Source of the DNA: Mesostigma viride
Taxonomy: Eukaryota; Streptophyta; Mesostigmatophyceae; Mesostigmatales; Mesostigmataceae
Direction of reading: 5' to 3'
Length of the DNA stretch: 32,467 nucleotides
NCBI GenBank assembly: GCA_009746045.1
Contig: RPFO01002096.1
Coordinates: 126,501-158,967 of the forward strand
This document shows positions 9,662-21,151 of the stretch, piece by piece. The translations under genes and the position numbers were made by a program. How positions within the stretch are numbered: position 1 is the first letter of the stretch; each line of letters begins with the position of its first letter. Under the pieces are notes generated by a model. It was not told the origin of the DNA, ran no database searches, and saw only the letters and a list, made by a program, of their open reading frames with translations.

Positions 9662-10441
9662 TGTAACGACTAAAAATGATCATCAACATCATCCACAGTC
9701 CAATATGAAAGATCTTTTACCTGGGTTGCTTTCCTGAGTCGCAGAACTTCAAGTATCCGAGCAACGTTGAGATGGAAATTCCACAGCACGTGATTTAGGG
9801 AATCACAACCCCTTGTAGACACAAAGACAAGCTCGTGTATAGACGACCTCTGTGGAACTGAAGGACGTCTATAGCCAAGGGGCTCTTATGGATTGGACAA
9901 CAAAGCCAAGCTTTATTATACCATGGTGAATCAAAACCAACGTAGCAACAATGGCGACCCCACGTCCTTGATATCGACGTGCTTGTCGAACTTGCTCCAA
10001 CCTTAGCCTGAAGAGAACCAATCAGAACCATGGGATTCTATACAAGATCTTCGTATCCATCCTAGTCACACAGAACAGAACAACACCACACACAGCCTGG
10101 CAGAATCTTTCCATGAGATCCTAAATCTGTCGTAAGCACTGAAGTCCCAAAGGAGCATTTAAGACTCAATAGTACCAACTAACAAACTACAACCCCACGT
10201 GGATCAGGCCACGACCAATGAGGGCTCCTATCAGTAGTATCAGCCAACAAACTACAACCCTACGTGGATCAGGCCACGACCAATGAGGGTTCCTATCAGT
10301 TGGTTGACAAAGTATCAGCTCCAAGTACCGTCGTCTTAGAAACCTCATAACTTTCTCAATACTGATCCAAAAGTCCTCAAATAAAAGCCAAACATTCACA
10401 AAACAAAGGATGTAACAACAAAGTCATTTTTGCTTGTTACA
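9662..10441 (-). repeat. 5' LTR of the non-autonomous element
   Basis: This is the 780-bp direct repeat of 2333-3112, next to the primer-binding site, so it is the 5' LTR in minus orientation. It carries the same duplicated U3 units (about 10178-10309) and the same hairpin (9838-9849 with 9862-9873), in which the two inter-LTR differences lie. Confidence 0.9.
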
Positions 10442-10446
10442 CACAC
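10442..10446 (+). repeat. Target-site duplication (right), CACAC
   Basis: This is the five-base match to 2328-2332, directly outside the LTR. Confidence 0.85.
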
Positions 10447-10756
10447 TCCAGACGATGCATAGCCTTATTTAGTAATGTTGTGTCTTTGATGTTGTGCCCA
10501 TGCAGGGAGTCACTCTCTGCTGAGAAGCCATGCCATAGCTCTTGTATAGCCATGATGATCTTCCCCCTCACAGGCATGCTCCCCCCTTACCCGGGCATAG
10601 CGTGATAGACCATGAGGGTGCGGGTGCCCTGGTGCACCTAGAGCAAGTGTTGTTTACATTCCCACCCTTGCAGGAAGTAGCTTAGAATGTATTATAGGCC
10701 CATATGCCCCTTCTCAGGGCTATGTGCTACATATACTCCCAACGGAGTTATGTTCC
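10447..10756. other. Intergenic / 3' flank of the host gene
   Basis: No ORF or RNA gene could be supported. It should contain the 3' untranslated region of the minus-strand gene ending at 10780, and it is also the sequence that was joined to 2332 before the retroelement inserted. Confidence 0.5.
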
Positions 10757-10782
10757 TAATTAATTAATTAATTAATTAATTA
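10757..10782. repeat. TAAT tetranucleotide microsatellite
   Basis: Six and a half TAAT units abut and overlap the TAA stop codon (10780-10782) of the minus-strand gene. Confidence 0.9.
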
Positions 10783-10971
10783 CACCCTTTCCATCCCGCG
10801 TTGAGACTGCGGCACAAACTTGGAATAGCGGCAGTCGGCCATGAACATGCCGCTGGTCGCGTAGTCTTCGGCCGTGCCCTCCATGGGTACCTCTGCACCC
10901 TGCTTGGAGAAGGACTGGCCAAGGATGCCGTGGACTGCACCCGCTGCCTTAAACTCCTTGACTTGAAAGTT
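10780..10971 (-). CDS. Exon 5: C-terminal end of DPHF domain
   Basis: These 63 codons plus a TAA stop follow a TTTTACAG-like acceptor (ending 10972). They encode NFQVKEFKAAGAVHGILGQS, MEGTAEDYATSGMFMADCRY and SKFVPQSQRGMERV. The GAVHGILGQ element and late C-R-Y-S motif are what one expects at the end of VWD-like or root-cap-like domains. The stop overlaps a TAAT microsatellite. Confidence 0.85.
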   Translation of the reverse strand, partial: NFQVKEFKAAGAVHGILGQSFSKQGAEVPMEGTAEDYATSGMFMADCRYSKFVPQSQRGMERV

Positions 10972-13900
10972 CTGTAAAATGAAACACATCCCGAGGCGCA
11001 CAGTGCATACTCAGGTAGCGACAAATTTAGGCAGCCACAACACACAAGATTTGGCATGATGTTGAGATGGCTTTCATCCCAGGATATTGCGGCATCCAGT
11101 CATAACCAAGCAGCGAAGCACAACTTTAAGCTTGGATTCAGTCTTGTGCCACGGAATGGAAACTCTCAAGCAAGAAAAACATTACTCCATACGCGTCTGC
11201 GGCACAGCAGGCATGCGAGCATGTCCTCACAGACATGTCAGAACCCCAACGGAGAACCGACTAGATCAGAAATCACTGATACCAAACATAGAATACAAAA
11301 AACAAGCCGAGGGGATGATTATTAAATTACTCAAAAGCACGCAACTGCGTCACGTGAGTACGAATGAAGGAACCATATACCCCTAGTCTAAACACAATTA
11401 GCGATGGCACCCTCTCAGTCACTAGCTTGCACTAGCTTCTCTCCATCGTAGCTCCAAGGGATAGTGATTCATCCAGTCGCGAATCGACTAGGGTGCCATT
11501 GCAGAGACGTGCACCGCATAACCGTCTTATATGAAAATGCATACAAGTACATTTATGGAAAGCAACACCAACTAGTTAAGGGCATATGCAACTTGTGTAA
11601 GCATTTCCATGCAGTGAAAAACTAAAGATTATGATGCATTGAATGTTGTCATTTTCGGAATTTCTGTTGAGAGATGTCTTTCCGAGAACCAATTCAAAAA
11701 CAAAACACAAATAACATGGGCCAAACAGCGGCACTCTCTCATATTTACCACTCCCTCTTCAGTCTTCCCTCTCCCCATCTCTACCCCCAACACGAAATCA
11801 GTTACACTTCTTTACTCGACCCGGCCCCATCTGTCCGCACTGTCATTTAAACCCTTCACCCCTGGTGCAAGAAGAGCCTCTACTAATGTGAAATATGTGA
11901 ATTAAAGAATGTACCCAACTCACCAGAAAGTTCTTGCCGGGTCCCTTGTTGGCTTCCCAGAACGCTGCACGCACCACCTCCACCACTATCTCGATCATGC
12001 CCGGCGCGCTGATGTAAACGCGTGTCCTCCTGCGGGTCACCACCAGCCCCGAAGGCAGCTTGCGGGTGCCCAGCTTGCCCTCCAAGGGGACCTGGGCAAA
12101 TGAGACATTCATCGAGGCATCATTGGAACGGATTAACAAAACACAATGTTGTTATTCATCTTTTTAGTGGCCCCTCATCACACGAAAGGCACACAGCTTG
12201 ATGTGCCAGTGTGGAATAAGATCATGCCCGCAAGTCGCAAAGAGATATTATTGAAATATTGGGCATTCCATCCCACACGGACACTGAAATGACATACCGT
12301 AGAGGTGAAGATCACTTTGCAACAAATTGTTTTGCAAACCAATTACTGGAAGAAAGTGCACAACTATTTCCACAAGAAAATGGCGACGCGGCGCTCTATT
12401 TGTATACAGTCCAATGAACTATTTGTATACGGTCTATTTGTACAAAATGAAGTGCACAAGAAGAGCATCATTTGAACAGGAGTTTGTGAGCCGGAATAAA
12501 GCAAAACAATAGTTACCCCATTCACTTCCAAGAATCACCACTCTTTATTGAAACAAGGAGTGGACTGGGACATCATGAATGAATGGCAAGATGAAATCAA
12601 ATAAGAAAACAATTCAGGACGTGGTGCCTGCCCCCAAGTAACAGAGAAAACTAGCATAAGTTGGCAGAAGGAAACTACCTTAGTAGGCGACAAACTGCGT
12701 TAATTGGCTATATTCCCCATCCGCCAAGCAGGACAGACGTTAAAACCCTCATTCCATTTCTGTGTAACTTCGACTTGCTCACAAAATCCCTACAAACTAC
12801 ATTAGCTTTGAACCAATCCTACTCTTACTTCCGAAAAATTTGGCCTCTAGGGCTTGCCATGCAAATTTCTTGCGTCACAAAATATGGCCACTGACACGAA
12901 GCCCCCGTCACGTCACAAGCATGGCCAAGAGCATGTGGATTCTTTTGAGCAAAGAACAGGTCTATTCTGAGAGTGTTGCACAAAATTATTTATGTCATGA
13001 AATAGAACGCGTATTGCCGTAATTTTTGCGGCTCAGTATTATTTGCCAACCTTGCTCCTTATGTCATTCCTCCACCCAAACTGTTCAGCTCATATCACAC
13101 TGCCTTCAACTGCAACCATGGTTGAACGGTGCAACAACAGGTTGAAGCACAAACTCATCAAAACGCCTCCGAAAATACCAAAGACTTACCCCGTTCAAGA
13201 TGACGGTCCCAAACGAGGCAGCGTAGGGGGCCCCTGGACGTGAGTCAGCATCCACCAGCACGCGGTCGTTCCCGTACATGACGCTGATCTGGTCCATCCA
13301 CGTGTGGGCGTCGCCATCCTGGTTGGAGACACGGCGAGCATTGGCTGCCTTAATGCTGGCACCGCCAGCGGCATCCGATGCGCCAGCAGCACCCATGAGC
13401 CTCGCGTTCACGTGTACCCGCTCGTCTGACAGCACGCAGTACGAACTCTGCGCACGGCCCTTAAAGTCAAAAGGGTCGCCGCGCGCGCTCACAAAGTGGG
13501 GGTCGGACGTGGCAGACGAGATCTCAACCACGCGCACCGGGCCGCTGAAAACCAGCTCTGCCACATTGCCAAAGGGCTCGAACAAGCCCGCCAGGAAGGT
13601 GGTGAAATCCGCTGCCAGGAAGAGGTCCGTGATGTTCTGCGTGGTGTGGTTCCCCGATGCAAACACCGCGATCCTGATATCGATCTCATCCTCTGCCAGC
13701 TCATCCAGCTGCAGCAGGTTCCGCCGGCTGCTGCTGCTTCCACCGAGCGTGGCTCTCACGCCCGCCTGGCAGCGGGGGACCCCAAACCAGGCGGCAAGCA
13801 ACTCACGAATCCAGTGAATATCGAGGGTGTTGTTGTACCTGCACGTGGCAAAGGATAGGCGGAAGCTGGCCTGGACATACTGGCTGGTGGTGCACGAGGG

Positions 13901-16900
13901 GGCGACCAAGGTTGCGCCAGCGACAGGGATGTTGTCGGCGTAACAAGCTGTAGAATGTAGGGAACCCCACCAGCGTGTAGCCAGGGTCGCACATGGCCGC
14001 GGCACCGATCCCACAAGATTAGGCCAAATGCGACAAGGACCAAGTGAGGTTGGTGGCAAGGGGGATGCATTGTCAGCGGAGGTTGGGGTCAAGTTCATCG
14101 CCTAGTGGTTGGGCCATGCTATATACGTTGTGTGCCGTAGCTGGCGCATTGTTCTCTACTAACTATCTCCTCCTTTCCATAGTAAGGCTGCCAAAGTCCT
14201 TGCCATTCTGCCCTACATAACAGCCAGCTCCAGGCACCCGTCAATCCTACCACGACGTATGAAGTTAACTTAAGAACAATCTATTGGTCTTAAATAAGAC
14301 CATCAACATTAATGTACTTCAGGATTGTGATCATGATGTAAGCAAACTCAAAAAAAAATAGGGGAGGGGGTCCGAGGAGGAGGGGTGATTTAGCAAGGTA
14401 GAATTGTAGTCAAAAAAAGAAAACATCATGGCACTAAAGTCGAAGAATTGTGTGACCCACAGCTTGCTGAAATTAACAGTGACCAGAAGGAACATGGAAT
14501 AATTTACCAACAAGGGCATAATGATTTGTACCAAAACCCTGGTAAGTACTATTATACGCATCCATTTGGTTTCGAGGCCGTTTTGAGTCTGGTTGTTGCT
14601 ATGTAGTGGTAGAATGTCTTGAAAAACATACAGTCGTAACTAGCATTTCTGTGCTTAATTGTCAATCTCACTCACACAATTTGTCATGTCAATACATGCA
14701 AGTGTGCGCATTCCTGCATGGATCGTGTGTACAATGCCGAATCTGCTGGTCTGCCTCTGACATGCCTCAGTGCATGAAAATCTATGACAGTACCCATACA
14801 GATATATCCCAAGGATACATGCAACTTGCAGCATAATCAAATGACGTAAAGCGTGTAAACAAACCTGGAAGGCACCGATCTCCCGCCTGGCGGTGCCCAG
14901 GAGACCGCCCATCATTCAGCTTGCAAGAAAAGCCGGCAAGACAGCCCCAGTCGTGCCCCCTACGCCTACGGTTGTCGGCACAGACTGGTGGGGTCAACAG
15001 GGTCCAGCACGGCCATGGTACAGGTACACATGAGACATGACCAACAGCGGTGAATAGGCAGACACAGGCACTGGAATGCATACAGACACCACCATGTTCT
15101 TTTTAATATTTGGGACAGGATTACCCTAGGGAGGAGCGTGCTGAGTGAGTTGGTTTTCCTTTCTATAATCATTCACAAGCATGCATGGGCCCGAATGATT
15201 AAGACCTTACAGGTGTGCTCCAAAGACAGCCAAGATCACATGTGATTACTTTATATTTACATATTTAGATTCCAACGCTAGAACTTAGTACTAGTGTGCA
15301 TTACTAATTAGTCCCCTAAATTTACAAGGCAGATCTAACCAGCAAAATCACCTGCACAGCATTGCGCCAACCTGGCGACCCATCATAACAGTATTCACCC
15401 AATTACTTAGATGCTAAGAGGTAACATATCTTGTCCATGCGAACAAATGCGTACCAGGGAAGAATGCAGCCTCCACTAACTGGCTGCGACAGTATGACAA
15501 TTGATCTGACATAATCTAACGGTTCAACTCAATTGTAGTTGCCTAGTACCTTTGAAAGCTGATCATTCTGATAGCTTCCTGGCACCATCTGAAGGACATA
15601 CAAAATCTATTTCCTGAGTTTGGCAAGCGAACTCGTCTGCAAAATTACTCTGCATGCATGGAGGAGCTGCCATCTCTATGTCGTGCATTTCTGGAACTCG
15701 CCATTCATGTGAAAAAGTACCCTCACCACCTGTACTTTGACCATACATTCAGCCGCCAAAACCGACTCCCAAAAAAACCGAAACACACGTCTTCAGAAGA
15801 AGAGTATTTTCAAGTAGTTTTTGAAATAATTCTGAGCGAATTTCCCCGTCAAACATTCCCACAGCCTTGGATTTTCTACAAACATCAAAACTCACTCCTC
15901 TAGATATGTAGGACTGGATTGAACTGGAGGATCGGCCAAACAAAGTGTTAATTAAGCTACTACTTAGCTGCATAAATCTTACATAAAACAACATATTTAT
16001 GGTTCATTAAGCAGAAATGCCCACCATGCAGCACCAATGGCCCACCTCGTCAAGAACCTACCCGCATACTTGTCCACGCCTCCATCAGTGTTGGTGACTG
16101 TGTAATTGAGCCCTCGCCCGTCGATGATGATGTTCAGGCCCGGCCCGCCCACGAAATGCGTGCTGCCATCTATGCCCAACAGGATATCATCATCGTCTCC
16201 ACCATCGACAAGGTCGTCCACACCACCATACAAGACGTCACTGCCCGTGCCGCCATGTAGCTTGTCATAGACCAGATCTTCTCCGTGGAGGTAGTCATCA
16301 CCCCCCCCTCCAAACAAGGTGTCGTTGCCGGCACCACCCCAGAGCATATCGGACCCATCCCCTCCATCCATGGTGACCCTGCCCATCCCGAGATTGGTGA
16401 GTTTGTCGTTGCCTGTGCCACCCAGCACAGTAAAGGACTCGCTGGCTTGGCCACTAACCCTCACGTCATCATTCCCATCTCCGCCTGACACAATCACGTT
16501 GGTGCCAGATGAAACATTGACAGCGATCTTGTCCATGCCAAGGCCGCCCGATACAACAATGTCATTGTGGCCAAATGCGACATCAAGACTGATGTCATCG
16601 TTGCCATTGCCGCCATCTACGGCAACATCGTATGTTGAAACATTGAGACTTGCACTGATGTCATCCTCCCCATCCTCACCCGCGACGGAAAGGCCACCAA
16701 CACTGACATGAACATTGATGTCATCGTTGCCATCACCGCCCACCACGGTAGCATTTCCTTTCAAATGGAGACTTACACTGATGCCATCGTTGCCATCGCC
16801 ACCTGATACAGAAATGCCGCCAATATTGACATTGGCATCGATGTCATCATTGCCTTCGCCTCCCGCTATGGTAAGATTATCAGCACGACGACTCAATGCA

Positions 16901-18165
16901 CTGATGGTATCCTTCCCATCGCCACCCAATATGGAAATGTCGCGGTAGCTATACTGGATACCAACATCAATGTCATCGTCGCCATCGCCACCCGCTACGG
17001 CAGCATCATCTGCAAGAAAGAGATGTGCACTAATGTCATCGTTACCATTGCCGCCTGCTACGCCAATGCTGCCGGAACTGACATCAACATCGATGTCATC
17101 GTTACCATCGCCGCCCGCTACGTCAATGCTGCCAATATTGCTATCAACATCTATGTCATCATTGCCATCACCACCCACCACAGTAAGATTTTCAACATTG
17201 AAAAACCTTGCACTGATGGTATCGTTCCCATCACCACCTGATACGGAAATATCGCTGTAGGCCAACATCATATAAACATCGATGTTATCGTTGCCACCCT
17301 CGCCCGCTACAGCAGAATCGCCTGCAAATATCGAAGAAGCCTGGATGTCATCGTTGCCATCGCCGCCCGATGCGACAATGCTGCCACCTCTGACGTAAAC
17401 ATCGATGTCATCGTAACCACTGCCGCCTGCTACGTCAATGGCGCCACTACGCATAGTAGCATCGATGAAATCGTTGCCATCGCCGCCCGATGCGACAATG
17501 CTGCCATATCTGGCGTAAGCATCGATGTCATCGTAACCACTGCCGCCTGCTACGTCAATGGCGCCATTACGCATAGTTGCATCGATGTAATCGTTGCCAT
17601 CGCCGCCCAATATGTCAAGGCTGCCAAATTTGGCGTTAACATCGATGACATCCTTACCATTGTCGCCTGCCAAGTCAATGGAGCCAGCATACAGATAACC
17701 ATGGATGTCATCGCTGCCATCGCCGCCTGCGATGTGGGCCTTGCCGAGAATATGGCTAAAACCGATGTCATCGTTGCCATCACCACCCGCTACAGTAAGA
17801 TTGGTCGCTCTATAAAATTGTGTTCTGATGCTATCATTGCCATTGCCACCCGATATGAAAAAGTCGTCCGAACTTGGGTTGTAGCTAAATATGACCTGGG
17901 CAAAGATGTCATCGTTGCCATCGTCACCGGCTAAGGAAGAACTTCCTGCTGAATAGAGACGTGCAGAGATGTCATCGTCACCATTGCCGCCCGCCACGTC
18001 AACGTTGATAGCCCAAGTGACGTTAACATCGACCTGATCGTTGCCATTGCCTGCTGCGACTGAAACTGCTCCATAATAGAGACTTACAGGGATGTCATCG
18101 TCACCAGCAGTGCCTGGGTAATGCATCGAGGGGTGCATATCCAGGGAATTGGGAAAACAGTACAT
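10780..18165 (-). CDS. RTX-repeat / DPHF (VWD-like) chimeric protein, five-exon gene
   Basis: The minus-strand exons are 18165-16062, 14984-14865, 13947-13190, 12091-11924 and 10971-10780 (TAA stop). All introns are GT-AG and 0.9-1.1 kb. Junction phases are 1, 1, 0 and 0 and agree on both sides, and no exon contains a stop or frameshift. With the provisional ATG at 18165 the product is about 1113 residues. The order is: about 28 RTX-like repeats; a canonical RTX nonapeptide block; a short Cys-rich linker (CADN...GCLAGFSCKL); a region with DEIDIRIAVFASGNH; and a C-terminal domain with SDPHFVSARGDPFDFKG, YCVLSDERVHVNARL, a helix/strand core and CRYSKFVPQS. RTX motifs bind calcium and form beta-rolls, usually outside the cell. 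The DPHF...FDF pattern resembles von Willebrand D or root-cap-like domains. The 5' end is uncertain: either this ATG, or an upstream exon spliced at 18113. Function is unknown; an extracellular or wall protein is a guess. Confidence 0.75.
11924..12091 (-). CDS. Exon 4: DPHF domain core
   Basis: This is exactly 56 codons, phase 0 to phase 0, with a TTTGCCCAG acceptor and a GTGAGT donor. It encodes VPLEGKLGTRKLPSGLVV, RTRVYISAPGMIEIVVEVV and RAAFWEANKGPGKNFL. It continues exon 3 directly (ILNG joined to VPLEG). Confidence 0.85.
13190..13947 (-). CDS. Exon 3: central region and DPHF domain start
   Basis: This 758-bp exon runs from a TCTACAG acceptor (phase 1) to a GTAAGT donor (phase 0). It encodes CYADNIPVAGATLVAPSC, an LDELAEDEIDIRIAVFASG segment with N-glycosylation-type NHT and NIT sites, and then SDPHFVSARGDPFDFKG and YCVLSDERVHVNARL. 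It ends at FGTVILNG. The open frame extends a little beyond the acceptor (to 14098), but that extension loses sense. Confidence 0.8.
14865..14984 (-). CDS. Exon 2: short Cys-rich linker
   Basis: This 120-bp exon is bounded by an ACCAG acceptor (ending 14985) and a GTTTGT donor (14864-14859). It is symmetric, phase 1 to phase 1. It encodes CADNRRRRGHDWGCLAGF, SCKLNDGRSPG and DRCLP, with four cysteines. The donor is weaker than the others, but the phases match both neighbours and the frame is open. Confidence 0.65.
16062..18165 (-). CDS. Exon 1 (or internal exon 16062-18113): RTX-like repeat region
   Basis: A single open frame encodes the repeats with consensus V-A-G-G-D-G-N-D-D-I-D/S-V/A. It ends at a GTAGGT donor (16061-16056) in phase 1. 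The frame stays open upstream to about 18399, but that stretch lacks an ATG before 18165. It includes a hydrophobic run (LLFLCILVSFYACA) that could only be used with a non-ATG start. A CCCAG acceptor at 18114 would also fit, making the exon 2052 bp and symmetric (phase 1 to phase 1), with the 5' exons lying further upstream and not identified. Confidence 0.75.
16150..18113 (-). repeat. About 28 RTX-like repeats of 20-22 residues plus canonical nonapeptides
   Basis: Each repeat has one G-G-x-G-N/x-D-D-I core every 20-22 residues (about 60-66 bp), unlike classical RTX nonapeptides, which come back to back. Only the last block (about 16370-16160) has classical packing: GGDGSDMLWGGAGNDTLFGG and further GG-x-G-x-D units. 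Within 17341-17640 two units are repeated almost unchanged at DNA level with a 120-bp period (ATCGATGTCATCGTAACCAC...), which points to recent local duplication. Confidence 0.85.
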
Positions 18166-19056
18166 GGTGGCAGAGAAGTGTAGGGTGGCAGAGATGTGTA
18201 GGTTTAGAGGGAACAAGCATAGAGGTGAGCTGTTAGAGGCACAAGCATAAAAACTAACTAAAATGCACAGAAACAACAAAGAAATGGGGCTGCGAAACAG
18301 GATTATGGGGATATGTCGTTCCAGCAAGGCAACATCATTGGCCTCTACTAGGCAGAATATGTGAGCAGTCACTCTTTTCCATTTCTGCTTATTGAACAAC
18401 TGCAGTTACTCCATGGGCACAAAGTTCGAGCCTTACCAGTCACATTCACTCGGTTTCATAAAAGCAACAATGAGAGTGGCGGGCAGCCCTAGAGGGCTGG
18501 GGACGTGGGGTGGCCGATTGAAATACTATGCGGGTTTTGAATGATGGCTGTTTAAATGCTTCCACAGTGACCAGGCCTAATGAGGAACCGGGGGTACTTG
18601 TATGCTTTGTTACCTTTGTTACCCATGCCTCTCAACAACCGTGCTGGACAACAGAGAACAGTGAACAGTGAGCTGTGTGCACATCAGCAGGGCACTTCGT
18701 ATGCAGGTTGCATTGGCCAATTCAACAGTGCCTGCTGCCAGGGCAATCGGTGGACATTAAACCCTACTGCACTGCGACACGAGGCAATCATCACGCGCTC
18801 ATCACGCGCTCTTATACTAAGCTTCAACACTGGCAGCTGAAGACACGCAAGTGCAGGGACAGGAGATACTGTAGACAAGGATGCTGTAACTAATGTTTAT
18901 GTATGCACACCCCGCGTGCGTCAGGTCGATATGGGAAACGCAAATAGAAAGTTAGGGTTGTGCAGTGGGCATGCCAGGATGTCCGTCCTCAAGCTTATTT
19001 ATGGAAGCAACGGCTGTCAGAGAGTGTGCTACATTGTGCTTTACATGAAGGACTTG
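18166..19056. other. Upstream region of the RTX gene; no supported gene
   Basis: This should hold the promoter or a 5' exon of the minus-strand gene, but I could not fix either. Short ORFs on both strands lack any recognisable sequence. Confidence 0.4.
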
Positions 19057-19600
<544 letters not shown>

Positions 19601-20772
19601 AAAGATGTGTTACAGCTCATATATCACACCCGGACTCTTCATTTAAACGCACCAGGAAAAGTTGTTGCCATCCCAGGCTGCTGCATTCAGAAGGAGGAAA
19701 ACAAGAAGGTGGGCAGGGATGACGTTGTGTTAGGATGTTATATTCATTCCTTTCTATGCCACCTACGCACGCATATCCCTTAATATGTCCCTTCAACCGC
19801 CCCTACCCAGATGAATCTGGACCTGGTGGGGGACGAAGGCTCGAAGCCCCCCTCACTCGCCCCCCCCTACCCACTCCACCTCCGGCAGGGCACGTTGAAG
19901 CCAAAGTATGGCGATCGAATTCTGACGAGGGGCGCATCCTCGTAACCCAGCTCGGAAAGGGGGCTGGGGGGGTGGGGACTAAAACAGTCTGCACGATCCT
20001 GTTAATATTAGCGAAGACAACGATCGGAGCACTTTCAAAGTGATTTCAGTCGCTGCATTGCTACACAGACAAAGTGCTGACCTTGCTAGATCATAGTGAC
20101 GCGCTGACGGAAGACTACGCGTATAAATGAAGCGGTAATTACGGTAAGCGGTACTATATACGTGCAATTAAAGGCTTATCGATGAGCCATCCATTGAATA
20201 TATGAACGGCGCGCATGCGCACGCGGCCAGGTGACCAGCCGTATTGATGCTGCTCACTTCGATGTTTAGCAATCGAGAAATGTTACACTACGGCTGATGA
20301 ACAGAAACGTAATGTATACAAAAATTAATTATAGCATGCAAATGCCTGATACAACATCACTTCGCTCTATCTATTGATACAGCGGGTGATAAAGGATTTC
20401 TGCACGATCGACAACCAGCCGCCGTTGTCACAGAAGCTGTGAAAACGTGGCTATAACCTACGTGCACGGTATATCCTAAACAGCGAATACCGAGAATGTA
20501 TAGAAAACAAAGCAGGTACCTAGTTAATTAGGTTGTGGCTACTGTTGGCGCCTTGGCGGTTAAGGCAAAGAGACAGCGGGTAAAAATAGCCAGGATCCGC
20601 AATACATGATGTCGTGGGAGAGCTTACCACCACCAATATGCCTTGGAGGATAGCGACGAACGCAATAGTCAGGAAGGTCGATGACGACCCTGCAGCCATC
20701 TTTACCCGCTTTTAATATAATAGTATTAATTGCGGGATGATTTGCCCGGATGCTGCTGCGCAGTGTGTTCCC
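19601..20772. other. Intergenic sequence with no supported gene
   Basis: I found only short ORFs without recognisable motifs. Several AT-rich stretches and a GCGCGCATGCGCACGCG palindrome-rich patch near 20209-20225 are present. Confidence 0.4.
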
Positions 20773-20843
20773 CTCACCAGTCACCGGCCTCACGGCTCAC
20801 ACGGCTGAATAAACTCAACTCACCAGTCGCCGGCCTCATGGCT
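20773..20843 (+). repeat. Short direct duplication (25-bp units)
   Basis: CTCACCAGTCACCGGCCTCA (20773 onward) recurs at 20819 with two changes. A spacer of 21 bp separates the copies. Confidence 0.6.
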
Positions 20844-21151
20844 GATGTAGCTGATACAGGTCGGCGGAAGTCTTTTGCGCTCAACACCTCACTCAACCCC
20901 TCACTGATCCAGCGTTATTCGATTATGGTAGTGGCGGATTTGCGCCGAATGTGGCGGCGACTTGTGGTGGCGAATGTGGCCTGTTGGCAACTGATCCAGT
21001 GCGCGCCGTCATGGCGCCTTTTGTAACTGCCGCGGTTTCTTGGCCACCCCAGCGGTCTGCCACCCCTCCACCCCTCCACCCCTCCCTCCACCCCAGCGGT
21101 CAGCGCGCCCTGGAGGTATTTTTCCAGAAAAATATGGTCCGCGCGCCCTTA

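Larger units (their letters stand above)
2333..10441 (-). mobile_element. Complete LTR retroelement, non-autonomous (LARD-like), Ty3/Gypsy-related
   Basis: The element is 8109 bp with direct 780-bp LTRs (2333-3112 and 9662-10441) bounded by TG...CA and flanked by CACAC duplications. Its orientation is minus: a primer-binding site lies next to the right LTR and a purine tract next to the left LTR. By eye the LTRs differ at only 2 positions, so insertion is recent. The 6.5-kb interior nevertheless has no intact gag or pol. I find only a remnant resembling the segment between reverse transcriptase and RNase H (near 5020-5160) and a broken unknown ORF (3472-4285). Young LTRs around a long interior without genes is the hallmark of large retrotransposon derivatives mobilised in trans. 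A second partial copy lies at 22557-23485. Confidence 0.88.

Noticed and set aside
16700-17800. CRISPR-like spaced repeats (ATCGATGTCATCGTTGCC every about 60 bp)
   Set aside because: They are the coding repeats of the RTX region; the spacers are also coding and periodic.
16285-17934. Several plus-strand ORFs rich in MSSLPSPP-type repeats
   Set aside because: They are mirror frames of the minus-strand RTX repeats, which have the far better known motif and a consistent splice chain.
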